NCBI GenBank assembly: GCA_016213735.1
Contig: JACQZU010000021.1
Coordinates: 124,001 to 188,000, forward strand
Origin: Acidobacteriota bacterium
GTDB taxonomy: Bacteria; Acidobacteriota; Holophagae; Holophagales; Holophagaceae
Direction of reading: 5' to 3'
DNA: 64,000 nucleotides
A program made the position numbers and the translations under genes. The notes under the pieces are model-generated. The model saw only the letters and a list, made by a program, of their open reading frames with translations. It ran no database searches and was not told the DNA's origin. Shown piece by piece: positions 9,198 through 18,729 of the stretch (positions are counted from its first letter, which is position 1; the number at the start of each line of letters is the position of its first letter).

Positions 9198-10178
9198 TCA
9201 GCCCGGGATCAGCACCGAGGCGCCGGTGGTGCGCCGGGCCTCCAGGTCCCGGTGGGCCTGGGGCGCGTCAGCCAGGGCGTAGCGCTGGCGCACGGGGACC
9301 TTCACCGCCCCCGCGGCCACCACCCCGAAGAGTTCCTTCGCGCCGGCCAGGAGATCCGGGCGTCTCGCCACGTAGGCGAAGAGGCTGGGACGGGTGAGGA
9401 AGAGGCTGCCCTTGGCGGCGAGAACCCCCACGTCCAGCGGAGGCGGGGAGCCGGAGGACTGTCCGAAGCTCACCATCATTCCCAGGGGGCTCAGGCAGTC
9501 GAGGGAGGCCATGAAAGTGTCCCGGCCCACGGAGTCGTAGACCACGGGAACCCCGGCGCCGCCGGTGAGCTCCTTCACGCGGGCGGGCAGGGTGGCGGGG
9601 TCCAGGATCAGGGGGTGGTGGCAGCCGTGTTCCGCGGCCAGCGCGGCCTTCGCCTCCGATCCCACCGTGCCGATGACCCTCGCGCCCAGGTGCCGCGCCC
9701 ATTGGCAGAGGAGGAGCCCCGTGCCTCCCGCCGCCGCGTGGACCAGGATGGTCTCCCCGGCCTGGACCGGCCGGGTGCGCCGCAGGAGGTACCAGGCCGT
9801 GAGGCCCTTGAGCATCATCGCGGCCGCGGTTTCGTCGGAGATGCCCTCGGGCACCGCCACGAGCCGGTCCGCAGGGTAGTTCCGGGCCTCCGCGTAGGCG
9901 TTCAGCCCCCCTCCGCCGCAGGTGGCGACGCGGTCCCCCGCCTTGAACCCGTCGACCCCCGGCCCCACCTCCTCCACCACGCCCGCGGACTCCTGCCCGA
10001 TGCCGGAGGGCAGGGCCAGCTTGTAGTGCCCGCTGCGGTGGTACACATCGATGAAGTTGAGCCCTACGGCCGTGTTCCGCATCCGCACCTCGCCGGGCCC
10101 GGGGGGCGGCAATGGCACCTCCTCCCAGCGGAGGACCTCGGGGCCCCCCTGTTCGTGGATGCGGAAGGCCATGGTCAT
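9198..10178 (-). CDS. NADPH:quinone oxidoreductase (zeta-crystallin-like MDR family)
   Basis: A 326-residue medium-chain reductase. Visible family signatures are the N-terminal GPGEVRMRNTAVGLNFIDVY, the GQESAGVVEEVGPGV turn, and the NADP-binding AAAGGTGLLLCQWARHLGARVIG Rossmann segment. It lacks the structural zinc cysteines of alcohol dehydrogenases, as expected for the quinone reductase branch. It would reduce quinones or enones with NADPH in the cytoplasm. The start ATG overlaps the stop of the upstream thioredoxin-like gene (ATGA), so translation is probably coupled. A second in-frame ATG lies two codons in. Confidence 0.9.
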   Translation of the reverse strand: MTMAFRIHEQGGPEVLRWEEVPLPPPGPGEVRMRNTAVGLNFIDVYHRSGHYKLALPSGIGQESAGVVEEVGPGVDGFKAGDRVATCGGGGLNAYAEARNYPADRLVAVPEGISDETAAAMMLKGLTAWYLLRRTRPVQAGETILVHAAAGGTGLLLCQWARHLGARVIGTVGSEAKAALAAEHGCHHPLILDPATLPARVKELTGGAGVPVVYDSVGRDTFMASLDCLSPLGMMVSFGQSSGSPPPLDVGVLAAKGSLFLTRPSLFAYVARRPDLLAGAKELFGVVAAGAVKVPVRQRYALADAPQAHRDLEARRTTGASVLIPG

Positions 10179-10639
10179 CGGAGGGCCCCCGAGTTGCCCC
10201 CCTTCTCCAGCTGGGCCATGTAGGCCGCCAGGCCCAGGCCCTTCTCGTAGCCCACCCGGCGGCCCGTCTCGGTGCCGGAGGGGCTGAGCAGGATCGTGGT
10301 CGGGAAGCCCGGCACGGCGTACTGCTGCTTGATCTCCATGAGCTTCGCGAGGGCGGGGTTGGCCTTCACCTTGGCCTCGGCGCGCTCGGAGAGGGGCGGA
10401 TAGTCCAGTTTCACGAGCACGTACTTCTTCGCCACCTCCGCGAAGGCCGGGGTGGCCAGCGCCTCGGCGTGGAGCAGCTTGCAGGGGGGGCACCAGGCCG
10501 AGCCCGTGAAGTGCAGGAGGAGGGGCCGCTGCTCCTTGGCCGCGGCCTGCTTGGCGGCGGCCAGGTCCGTGAGCCAGGCCGGCTCGGAGGCCACTGCGGA
10601 GAGGGCGCCGGCCAGGAAAATGGGAATGAGGGCACGCAT
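10175..10639 (-). CDS. Exported thioredoxin-fold protein
   Basis: A 154-residue protein with a signal peptide (MRALIPIFLAGALSAVASE) and a thioredoxin fold carrying a C-P-P-C active site (SAWCPPCKLLHAE) and the cis-proline loop VPGFPTTILLS. These features suggest a periplasmic thiol-disulfide reductase or DsbD-gamma/thioredoxin-7-like protein. The ATG has a GGAGG sequence 8 nt upstream. It heads an operon with a quinone oxidoreductase, consistent with a redox theme. The upstream 229 bp to gap contain only GC-rich imperfect palindromes. Confidence 0.88.
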   Translation of the reverse strand: MRALIPIFLAGALSAVASEPAWLTDLAAAKQAAAKEQRPLLLHFTGSAWCPPCKLLHAEALATPAFAEVAKKYVLVKLDYPPLSERAEAKVKANPALAKLMEIKQQYAVPGFPTTILLSPSGTETGRRVGYEKGLGLAAYMAQLEKGGNSGALR

Positions 10640-10844
10640 GTCAGGTTCCTCCGGACGGGGCCGCGGGCCCGCGCTGGGCCCATTCTCGAGTCCCCCGGAG
10701 ACCCTGTCCACCGCCAGCGGTCTCCGGTCCCGGGCGCCGCGAAGGTCCCGAGGTCCGGCCCGCTCCTGAACGCAGACCGGCCGGGGGCTTCCCGGGGCCC
10801 GGCCCCTTCCCCTGTCCGGCCCCCGGGGGCTATGTTCAGAGTAG

Positions 10845-11864
<1,020 letters not shown>

Positions 11865-11880
11865 TCCCGACCCCAAGCCC

Positions 11881-13278
11881 GTGAGAAGCCTGGTCTGGTT
11901 CCGGGGCAAGGACCTGCGGGTCTCGGACCACGGGCCGCTGGCGGAGGGCGCCAAGGGCGAGCTCATCCCCCTCTTCGTCCTGGACCCCCGCTTCTTTGCG
12001 CCCGAACGGGCCCGGGAACTGCCTCACCGGATGCAGTTCCTCCTGGGGTCCCTGGAAGAACTCGGGGCCCGGATCGCCGGCCTGGGTTCCCGCCTGGTCA
12101 TCGCCGAGGGCCGGAGCGTCGAGGTGGTGCCCCGCCTTGCCGCGCTCTGGAAGGTGGACCAGGTGCTCGCCCACCGCTGGACCGAGCCCTTCGGGCGGGA
12201 GCGGGACCGGCGGGTGGCCCAGGGCCTGGCCGGAAGGGGGATCCCCCTGCGCCTCTTCGAGGGCGAAACCCTGCTGCCTCCGGGCAGCGTGCGCACCGCC
12301 CAGGGTGGGATGTTCCGGGTCTTCACCCCCTTCGCACGGGCCTGCGCGCTCCGCCTTGCTCCGTCTTCTCCGGTGCCCGCCCCGGGGTCCCTCCCCCCCC
12401 TGCCCTCCGGGGTGGGGACCGAGGGGATCCCCATCCCCAGCCTGGAGGCCCTGGGCCTGGCGCCCAACCCCCGGGTGCAATCCGGGGGCGAGGCCGCCGC
12501 CCAGGCCCGGCTGCGGGCCTTCCTGGCGGGCCCCCTGGCCCGCTACGCCGAGGAGCGGGATCGCATGGACCTGGAAGGGACTTCCAGGCTCAGCGCCGAC
12601 CTCAAGTTCGGGACCTGCTCCATCCGGCAGGCGTGGGCCGCGGCCTCCGGGTCGGAAGGGGCCGGCCCCTTCCTGAATGAGCTGCTCTGGCGGGAGTTCA
12701 GCCACCACCTGCTCTGGGAATGGCCCGAGCTGCTGCAGAAACCTTTCCGGGCCGATTTCCAGGGCTTTCCCTGGAGGAAGGACGAGGCGGCCTGGAAGGC
12801 CTGGGTGGCGGGGCGCACGGGCTACCCCGTGGTGGACGCCGCGGCCCGGCAGCTCCTGGCCGAGGGCTTCGTGCACAACCGCGCCCGGATGGTGGCGGCC
12901 AGCTTCCTGGCCAAGCATCTGCTCCTGGACTTCCGCCTCGGGGAGGCGCACTACCTGAAGTGGCTCACCGACGGGGACTGGGCCCAGAACGACGCCGGCT
13001 GGCAGTGGAGCGCCGGCTGCGGCTGCGACGCCCAGCCCTGGTTCCGGATCTTCAACCCCGTGGCCCAGGGCCGGCGCTTCGACCCCCGGGGGGACTACGT
13101 GCGGCGCTGGGTGCCCGAGCTGGCGGGACTTCCCCCGGATGGGATCCACGAACCGTGGAGGGCGCCGGAGCACCAGCGCGCCCGGCTGGACTACCCGGAC
13201 CCCGTCGTGGACCACGCCTTCGCCCGGGAGCGCTTCCTTGCCGCCGCCAAGGGTCACCTCCGAAAGGAATCCCCGTGA
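11881..13278 (+). CDS. phr: Deoxyribodipyrimidine photolyase (class I)
   Basis: A 465-residue cryptochrome/photolyase family protein that repairs cyclobutane pyrimidine dimers with light. The N-terminal Rossmann-like antenna domain opens SLVWFRGKDLRVSDH. The C-terminal FAD domain contains the LLWREFSHHLL segment and the diagnostic GWQWSAGCGCDAQPWFRIFNP region (family consensus has GTGTDAQP). The start is a GTG 16 bp after the gap stop. Its stop overlaps the GTG start of the SRPBCC gene by 4 bp. Confidence 0.93.
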   Translation: MRSLVWFRGKDLRVSDHGPLAEGAKGELIPLFVLDPRFFAPERARELPHRMQFLLGSLEELGARIAGLGSRLVIAEGRSVEVVPRLAALWKVDQVLAHRWTEPFGRERDRRVAQGLAGRGIPLRLFEGETLLPPGSVRTAQGGMFRVFTPFARACALRLAPSSPVPAPGSLPPLPSGVGTEGIPIPSLEALGLAPNPRVQSGGEAAAQARLRAFLAGPLARYAEERDRMDLEGTSRLSADLKFGTCSIRQAWAAASGSEGAGPFLNELLWREFSHHLLWEWPELLQKPFRADFQGFPWRKDEAAWKAWVAGRTGYPVVDAAARQLLAEGFVHNRARMVAASFLAKHLLLDFRLGEAHYLKWLTDGDWAQNDAGWQWSAGCGCDAQPWFRIFNPVAQGRRFDPRGDYVRRWVPELAGLPPDGIHEPWRAPEHQRARLDYPDPVVDHAFARERFLAAAKGHLRKESP

Positions 13279-13763
13279 AGGAGTCCGTCTTCATCACCGT
13301 GGTGGACCTTCCCGCGCCCCGGGAGGAGGTCTTCTCCTTCTTCGCGGATCCCGAGAACCTCGAGCGCCTCACCCCGCCGTGGATGAAGTTCGAGGTCCTC
13401 ACGCCGAAGCCCCTGCCCCGGGGAGAGGGGGCCCTCTTCGACTACCGCCTCCGCGTTCACGGTCTTCCGCTCCGCTGGAGGACGCTCATCGACGGTTTCG
13501 TTCCCGGGGAGCGTTTCAGCGACCGGCAGGTCTCCGGGCCTTATGCCCTCTGGCACCACACCCACCGCTTCGAGGCCCTGCCTCCCTCGAGCGCCATGCC
13601 CCGGGGCGGGACACGGATGACCGACCTCGTCCGGTACCGGGTGGGATGGGGCCTGCTCGGCCGCCTCGTCGACGCCTGCTGGGTCCGCCACGACATCGCC
13701 AGGATCTTCCGGTTCCGGAAGGAGATCCTGGAGCAGCGGTTCGGGGGCGGCCCCGGGGCCTGA
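13275..13763 (+). CDS. SRPBCC family (START-like ligand-binding) protein
   Basis: A 162-residue protein of the SRPBCC fold, resembling the family annotated as CDP-paratose 2-epimerase-like or cell-division-inhibitor-like proteins that are often found beside photolyases. Signatures: an N-terminal DLPAPREEVFSFFADPENLERLTPPWM strand-helix, a central WRTLIDGFVPGERFSDRQ, and LWHHTHRFE near the C-terminal third. The ligand is unknown. The GTG start overlaps the photolyase stop (GTGA) with AAAGGA upstream, which indicates translational coupling and a shared role, perhaps in light or DNA-damage response. The stop is 1 bp from the convergent rhlE stop. Confidence 0.85.
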   Translation: MKESVFITVVDLPAPREEVFSFFADPENLERLTPPWMKFEVLTPKPLPRGEGALFDYRLRVHGLPLRWRTLIDGFVPGERFSDRQVSGPYALWHHTHRFEALPPSSAMPRGGTRMTDLVRYRVGWGLLGRLVDACWVRHDIARIFRFRKEILEQRFGGGPGA

Positions 13764-13764
13764 G

Positions 13765-15033
13765 TCAGGCCCTGGAACCCCGGGAGGAGCCCCGCCGGGG
13801 TCCGCCGCCGTGGACCGAGGGCGCCCCCGGCCGGCGGCCGCCCCCTCCGCGGGCTCCGCCCTGCAGGATGGGCTGGGGGGCGATGGAGGGATCGGGCGCG
13901 AAACCCTGCACCACCTCGCTGGGCAGCTTGCGCTTGAGCAGCCGCTCGATCTCCCGGAGCAGCTTGTGCTCGTCGACGCAGACCAGGCTGATGGCCTCGC
14001 CCTCCAGGCCCGCCCGGCCCGTGCGCCCGATGCGGTGGACGTAGTCCTCCGCCACGTGGGGCAGCTCGTAGTTCACCACGTGGGGCAGCTGGTCGATGTC
14101 CAGCCCCCGGCTGGCGATGTCCGTGGCCACCAGCACCGAAATCTCGCCCCGCTTGAAGTCCTCCAGGGCCTTCACCCGCTGGGGCTGGCTCTTGTTGCCG
14201 TGGATGGCGGCGGCCGCGATGCCGTCCTTCTCCAGCTGTTCGGAAAGGCGGCTGGCGCCGTGCTTGGTGCGCGTGAAGACCAGCACCTGGTCCAGCTTGC
14301 GGGTGCGGATCAGGTGGGAGAGGAGGGCCCGCTTGCGCTCCCGGTCCACGGGATGGACCACCTGCTGCACCAGGTCCGCCGCGGCGTTGCGCGGGGCCAC
14401 GTCCACGAAGGCCGGGTCGTGGAGCAGGCCCGAGGCCAGCTGGCGGATCTCGTCGCTGAAGGTGGCCGAGAACAGGAGGTTCTGGCGGCGGGGGGGGAGC
14501 AGGGCCAGGATCTTGCGGATGTCGCGGATGAAGCCCATGTCGAGCATGCGGTCCGCCTCGTCCAGCACCAGGATCTCCAGGTGGCCAAAGTGCAGGGTCC
14601 CCTGCTGGTGGTGGTCCAGCAGGCGGCCCGGGGTGGCCACCAGGATCTCCACGCCCCTCCGGAGCGCAGCGATCTGGGGGTTGATGTTCACGCCTCCGAA
14701 GATGGTGGTGCTCCGCAGGGGGAGGTGCCGGCCGTAGGTCCGGATGGCCTCCTCGACCTGCATGGCCAGCTCCCGGGTGGGGGTCAGCACGAGGGCGCGG
14801 ATGGGGTGGCGGGCGGGGGAGGCGCTGTGGCTGGCCTGGGGGGCCAGGAGCTGCAGCATGGGCCAGGTGAAGGCGGCGGTCTTGCCGGTGCCCGTCTGGG
14901 CGCCGGCCAGGAGGTCCCGCCCCGAGAGGACGATGGGAACGGCCTGGGCCTGGACGGGGGTGGGGGTTTCGTAGCCCTCCTCGCGCACGGCGCGGAGGAG
15001 CTCGGGCAGGAGGCCCAAGGAATCGAAGGACAT
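13765..15033 (-). CDS. rhlE: DEAD-box ATP-dependent RNA helicase RhlE
   Basis: A 422-residue helicase with all motifs in order: Q motif ([14 protein letters not shown]), I (AQTGTGKT), Ia (PTRELAMQV), TPGRLLD, II (DEAD), III (SAT), IV (VLVFTRTK), V ([11 protein letters not shown]) and VI ([10 protein letters not shown]). The last 35 residues form a Gly/Arg-rich tail suitable for RNA binding, typical of the RhlE group. It unwinds RNA in ribosome assembly or mRNA turnover. It lies downstream of the cold-shock gene on the same strand, a pairing consistent with low-temperature RNA remodelling. GGAG lies 5 nt before the ATG. Confidence 0.95.
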   Translation of the reverse strand: MSFDSLGLLPELLRAVREEGYETPTPVQAQAVPIVLSGRDLLAGAQTGTGKTAAFTWPMLQLLAPQASHSASPARHPIRALVLTPTRELAMQVEEAIRTYGRHLPLRSTTIFGGVNINPQIAALRRGVEILVATPGRLLDHHQQGTLHFGHLEILVLDEADRMLDMGFIRDIRKILALLPPRRQNLLFSATFSDEIRQLASGLLHDPAFVDVAPRNAAADLVQQVVHPVDRERKRALLSHLIRTRKLDQVLVFTRTKHGASRLSEQLEKDGIAAAAIHGNKSQPQRVKALEDFKRGEISVLVATDIASRGLDIDQLPHVVNYELPHVAEDYVHRIGRTGRAGLEGEAISLVCVDEHKLLREIERLLKRKLPSEVVQGFAPDPSIAPQPILQGGARGGGGRRPGAPSVHGGGPRRGSSRGSRA

Positions 15034-15207
15034 GGTTGCTCCGGTGGGGGCCCGCCCGCGCGGGTCACTCCCGGCGCAGGCCCCGGTCCGGGCGTTGGGG
15101 GATTCGTACCGAGAACTTCACAGCTGGGGCGCAGACCGGAGCGCCTTCCAAGCACGAGCGCTCAGTATAACCCCTCCTGCCGCCCTGCGCCAGCAGGGGC
15201 CTCCCTG

Positions 15208-15264
15208 GCCGGCGCGCAGCGCCGGCTGCCCCAGCGTGCCGGCGACCGATGGGCGGGTCGCCGG
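15208..15264 (-). terminator. Two tandem hairpins downstream of the cold-shock gene
   Basis: Reading in the direction of the cold-shock gene, a perfect 9-bp stem (CCGGCGACC / GGTCGCCGG, 8-nt loop, 15239-15264) is followed by a perfect 8-bp stem (GCCGGCGC / GCGCCGGC, 3-nt loop, 15208-15226). Neither has a T-tract. They lie before the rhlE start and may attenuate read-through or stabilise the short mRNA. Confidence 0.45.
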
Positions 15265-15272
15265 GGAGAGCG

Positions 15273-15476
15273 CTAGACCTTGGTGACGTTCGAGGCCTGG
15301 GGCCCCTTGGGGCCCTGGGTGACTTCGAAGTTCACCTTCTGGTTCTCGTCCAGTTTCCGGAAGCCCTTCTCCTGGATGGCGGTGTGATGGACGAAGAGGT
15401 CCTGGCCCCCGTCGTCCGGGGTGATGAAGCCGTAGCCCTTCTCGGCGTTGAACCACTTGACGGTGCCTTGAGGCAT
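15273..15476 (-). CDS. Cold-shock domain protein (CspA family)
   Basis: A 67-residue single cold-shock domain protein with RNP1 (KGYGFITPD) and RNP2 (DLFVHHTAI) nucleic-acid binding motifs. It begins [10 protein letters not shown] and has the usual CSP length. It acts as an RNA chaperone. The ATG was chosen over a GTG two codons upstream because AAGGAAG sits at correct spacing for the ATG and would overlap the GTG. The leader is long, as is common for cold-shock genes. Confidence 0.95.
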   Translation of the reverse strand: MPQGTVKWFNAEKGYGFITPDDGGQDLFVHHTAIQEKGFRKLDENQKVNFEVTQGPKGPQASNVTKV

Positions 15477-15639
15477 GTTCACTTCCTTCGGGTGATGCGC
15501 CGGCCAACGGGGCCGGGGTTGAGGACAAGCACCGCGCTGGCCAGGCCAGGACGGCTGGATCGGGAACGCTGAGAACGGACCGGGGATCGTGGGTCCTATT
15601 GGAACGCTCCCCCCTCGGAGCGGTCAAGGCCCCTCCGGC

Positions 15640-16932
15640 TCAGCCCGCCAGGGACGCGCCCAGGGCCAGCGCGAGGGAGAGTCCCAGGAGGAGGGTCAGG
15701 CGCCGGCCGAAGGCCGAGCCCCCGTTGATCCACGCCAGGGCGGCCTTGGACACCGTGTTGGCGCTGATGGCCGCCACGATGGCCACCCCCGCGGTGGCCG
15801 CGGGCAGCCCGGTCTCCCGCACCTGGTGGCTCACGGCGAGGGTCAGGGGGTCCACGTCCGCGAACCCGGAGATCAGGGCCGTGACCATGAGGCCCCGGTC
15901 TCCGAACCAGGCCCGGGCCGCCGCGCTGGCCACCAGCACCAGGGCCAGGGCGGCGCCCCAGGCGAGGGCCCGCTTGAGGTGGAAGGGGTTTCTCATGGGT
16001 ACTTCGTCCGGCCGGCCCCCGTGGGGCCGGCGGGCGATCCACCACGAGGCCCCCAGGAGGAAGGCCACCATCAGAGCCATGGCCGGGGCCAGTCGGGACG
16101 CCAGCTCCGCCCCGCCCAGGAGGGCCACCAGGGCGTAGACGCGGGCCCCCATCACCGAACAGGCCAGGAGCACGGCCACCGTGGCGGGATCCCGCATGGC
16201 GGCTTCCTGGGCCACCTGCCGGGCCATGCCGAGGGTCACCGCGGTGCTGCTCACCAGCCCCCCGACGACGCCGGTGAGCACGGCCCCCCGCTGGGCCCCG
16301 AGGGCCCGGTTGAGGGCGTAGCCGGCGAAGTCCGCCCCGGCGATGAGGGCCACCATCCATCCCAGCTTCCTCGGGCTGAGCACGTGCCAGGGGTCCAGGG
16401 TCTTGACCGGCAGGAGCGGCAGGGCCACGGCGAAGACGATGAGGAGCTGGACCGCCGCGGTGAGGTCCTCCCGGTGGAGCTTGGGGATCCAGCCCCGGAA
16501 CCAGGGCTTGCTCAGGAGCAGGAGGGTCACGATCACCCCCAGGGCCACGGCCAGCAGCATGTCCTGGCGGATGAGCATGCCCAGCACCGGCGCCGAGAGG
16601 GCCGCGATCTCCGTGGTGATGCCCCGGTCCTTTCCGCCCGTGTGGTGGTAGTGCAGGCCCAGGAGGACGGCGGTGAAACCCAGCGTCGCCACGGGGAGCC
16701 AGGGTCCTCCGGCCAGCGTGGACATCCACCCCAGGAGGGCCAGCAGGGCGAAGCTGCGGGCCCCGACCCCCCCGCCGAAGAGCGCCTCCGCGTCCTGCGC
16801 CCGCCGCTTGGGGTGGGCCTCCAGCCAGTCCTGCTCCTTCTCGAAGCCCGCGTGCTCCCGCTCCAGGCCCATCATCAGCCCGATGGCCACCGCCACGGCG
16901 GCCTCCTTCAGGGTCGCGAGCTCAAGCAGCAC
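15640..16932 (-). CDS. MgtC/SapB family membrane protein with DUF4010 domain
   Basis: A 430-residue, strongly hydrophobic protein with about twelve spans. The N-terminal part (VAVAIGLMMGLEREH) matches the MgtC/SapB fold. The C-terminal half matches DUF4010, ending in a glycine/alanine-rich helix pair. The family is linked to Mg2+ or membrane-energy homeostasis, but transport has not been shown. A GTG start is used, with GGGGAGG 5 nt upstream. A short hypothetical gene precedes it on the same strand (45-bp gap). Confidence 0.88.
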   Translation of the reverse strand: MLLELATLKEAAVAVAIGLMMGLEREHAGFEKEQDWLEAHPKRRAQDAEALFGGGVGARSFALLALLGWMSTLAGGPWLPVATLGFTAVLLGLHYHHTGGKDRGITTEIAALSAPVLGMLIRQDMLLAVALGVIVTLLLLSKPWFRGWIPKLHREDLTAAVQLLIVFAVALPLLPVKTLDPWHVLSPRKLGWMVALIAGADFAGYALNRALGAQRGAVLTGVVGGLVSSTAVTLGMARQVAQEAAMRDPATVAVLLACSVMGARVYALVALLGGAELASRLAPAMALMVAFLLGASWWIARRPHGGRPDEVPMRNPFHLKRALAWGAALALVLVASAAARAWFGDRGLMVTALISGFADVDPLTLAVSHQVRETGLPAATAGVAIVAAISANTVSKAALAWINGGSAFGRRLTLLLGLSLALALGASLAG

Positions 16933-16977
16933 GGTGCCTCCCCGACGGGACCAGCATAGGCCCCCGGGATCTCCCCG

Positions 16978-17442
16978 TCAGTCCGAGATCCTCCAGCCTC
17001 CGATTCCCGTGAGGCGTGCGAGGGCCCCGGCCCCCAGGGTCCCCGACCAGGGGCCGTGGCCTCGCCGCCGCGCCGCGCCGGGTCCCTGCACCGCGAGGCC
17101 GTGGACCCCGCAGCCCGGACCGAAGTCCGGATGCCCCCGGAGCACCTGCGCCAGCCCGGCGAGGTCCAGGGAATCCAGCCAGCCGGGAGGCAGGGGGTCC
17201 ATCCGCGCCCCAGGGACCAGGGCCCCCAGCTCCCTCGCCTGGAGGAGCATCAGCTGGACCCGCGGCCCCTCCCTTCCCCGCCAGCACAGGACGGAGGGCA
17301 GCGCCCCCAGGACGAGCCCGTTGCCCCGCACCTGCGGGACCGGCGGTTCCAGGGGCCCTTCGCGGTCCTCGGCCTCCAGGACGAGGCGCATCCAGGCGGC
17401 CGCATCCGGCGGAATCCAGGGGCCCAGCGCATCTCCGTCCAT
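16978..17442 (-). CDS. Hypothetical protein
   Basis: A 154-residue frame with the strong third-position G+C bias of its neighbours, on the same strand as, and 45 bp upstream of, the MgtC/DUF4010 gene. No family is recognised. It is rich in Gly, Pro, Leu and Arg, has no signal peptide or membrane span, and ends GIGGWRISD. The ribosome site is weak. It could be a small gene co-transcribed with the MgtC-like gene. Codon bias supports it as real, but no conserved motif confirms this. Confidence 0.55.
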   Translation of the reverse strand: MDGDALGPWIPPDAAAWMRLVLEAEDREGPLEPPVPQVRGNGLVLGALPSVLCWRGREGPRVQLMLLQARELGALVPGARMDPLPPGWLDSLDLAGLAQVLRGHPDFGPGCGVHGLAVQGPGAARRRGHGPWSGTLGAGALARLTGIGGWRISD

Positions 17443-17522
17443 GCCCCAGTGTGCCCCCCGGGGTTCCGGCTCCGTCGAAATTCGGAAACCGAAAATGGAA
17501 ACTCTGAGGCTAGGCTGACGGC

Positions 17523-18704
17523 ATGGAGCGTGACCGTCCCCTCGTCGCCACGGGCCAGCAGATCGGCGCGGGCTGGAGTCCGGCTCTCTCCGTGGTGAAG
17601 GCCCTGTCGGCCCTGGTCCTGGCCCGGAAGCTCGGCGGGGAGGCGGTGTACTGGATGGCGGACGAGGACCACGACCGCCTGGAGGTGGCCAGCGTGGTGG
17701 GGCTGGAGGCCGGCCGCCTGCGCCGCCACCGCTTCCATTTCGAGGCCCCGGAGGGCACCGCGGCCGGCTGGCTGCCCTGGACGGCCGCGCACCAGGCGGA
17801 GGCCGCGGACCTCTGGGGGGCCCTCCCCGAAGCCGTCGAAACCACCCTGCGGGGCCACGCCCTGGCCCTGGGGGCGCCGCTCTGGCGGCGGGGCTTGCGG
17901 CCCTTCAGTCCCACCGATCCCGCAGTGCGCGCGCCCATCCAGGACACCCTGGCCCGCTGGCGGGAGCTGCCCCTGGAGGCCGCCCTGCTCCGCCAGGCCC
18001 AGCGGCTCCGGAACGAGGGCGCCCCCCTGCCCCTGGACCCCTCGGCCCAGGCCGCCTGGTTCTCCCTGGACCCGGATCGGGGCCGGCGGCGCCGCCTGGA
18101 GCCGGGCCAGCCGCTTGCCCAGGGCCACTGGCTCAGCCCCGGGGCCGTGCTGCGGCCGCTGATGCAGAGCCTCCTCCTGCCCGTCACCCACGCGGTGCTG
18201 GGTCCCGCGGAGCGGGCCTACTGGCGCCTGGCGGAGCCCCTCTGGGAGGCCGTGGGCCTGGCGCCGCCCGTCATCGTCCCGCGGCCCACGGTGTACGTCC
18301 TGCCCCCGGGGGCGCGCCTGGAGGCGGAGCAGGTCCCGGCCCTCCGGGACGGCCTCTGGGAAGCCTTCGCCCCGGACCTTCCCCTCCGTCCCAGCGCGGC
18401 CCTGGGCCAGCCCCAGCCCCTCCCCGAATGGTCCCCGGCCCTGAGGATCCGCTTCACCGCGGAGGTGGCGCGCCTGCGCCAGCGCCTGCTCCGCCTGGAC
18501 CGCCGCCTGGCCCGGGGCCAGGCCGAGGCTTCCCTGGGGATGGACCCCGAGCGCCTCCGCCAAGCGCTGTTCCCTCTGGGGAAGGCCCAGGAACGGGTGC
18601 TGCCGGGCTGCCTGTGGCTGCGGGACGAGGTCCTCCTGGACCGGATCGCCAGGGCCCTCGAGGGCCCCGATCCCCTGCTCCTGGTGCCGGGGACGGGACC
18701 CTGA
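17523..18704 (+). CDS. bshC: Bacillithiol biosynthesis cysteine-adding enzyme BshC
   Basis: A 393-residue protein recognised as BshC, which adds cysteine to glucosaminyl-malate in the last step of bacillithiol synthesis. Signatures are the N-terminal VATGQQIGAGWSPALSVVKAL nucleotide-fold segment, VYWMADEDHDRLEVASV, and a C-terminal helical region ending DEVLLDRI. It is shorter than Bacillus BshC (about 540) because of a reduced coiled-coil part. It is followed by bshB1, which confirms the assignment by context. The short leader contains an A/T-rich stretch at 17491-17514. Confidence 0.88.
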   Translation: MERDRPLVATGQQIGAGWSPALSVVKALSALVLARKLGGEAVYWMADEDHDRLEVASVVGLEAGRLRRHRFHFEAPEGTAAGWLPWTAAHQAEAADLWGALPEAVETTLRGHALALGAPLWRRGLRPFSPTDPAVRAPIQDTLARWRELPLEAALLRQAQRLRNEGAPLPLDPSAQAAWFSLDPDRGRRRRLEPGQPLAQGHWLSPGAVLRPLMQSLLLPVTHAVLGPAERAYWRLAEPLWEAVGLAPPVIVPRPTVYVLPPGARLEAEQVPALRDGLWEAFAPDLPLRPSAALGQPQPLPEWSPALRIRFTAEVARLRQRLLRLDRRLARGQAEASLGMDPERLRQALFPLGKAQERVLPGCLWLRDEVLLDRIARALEGPDPLLLVPGTGP

Positions 18705-18729
18705 GAGGATGCTTTTCCGGAGGCGGCAC

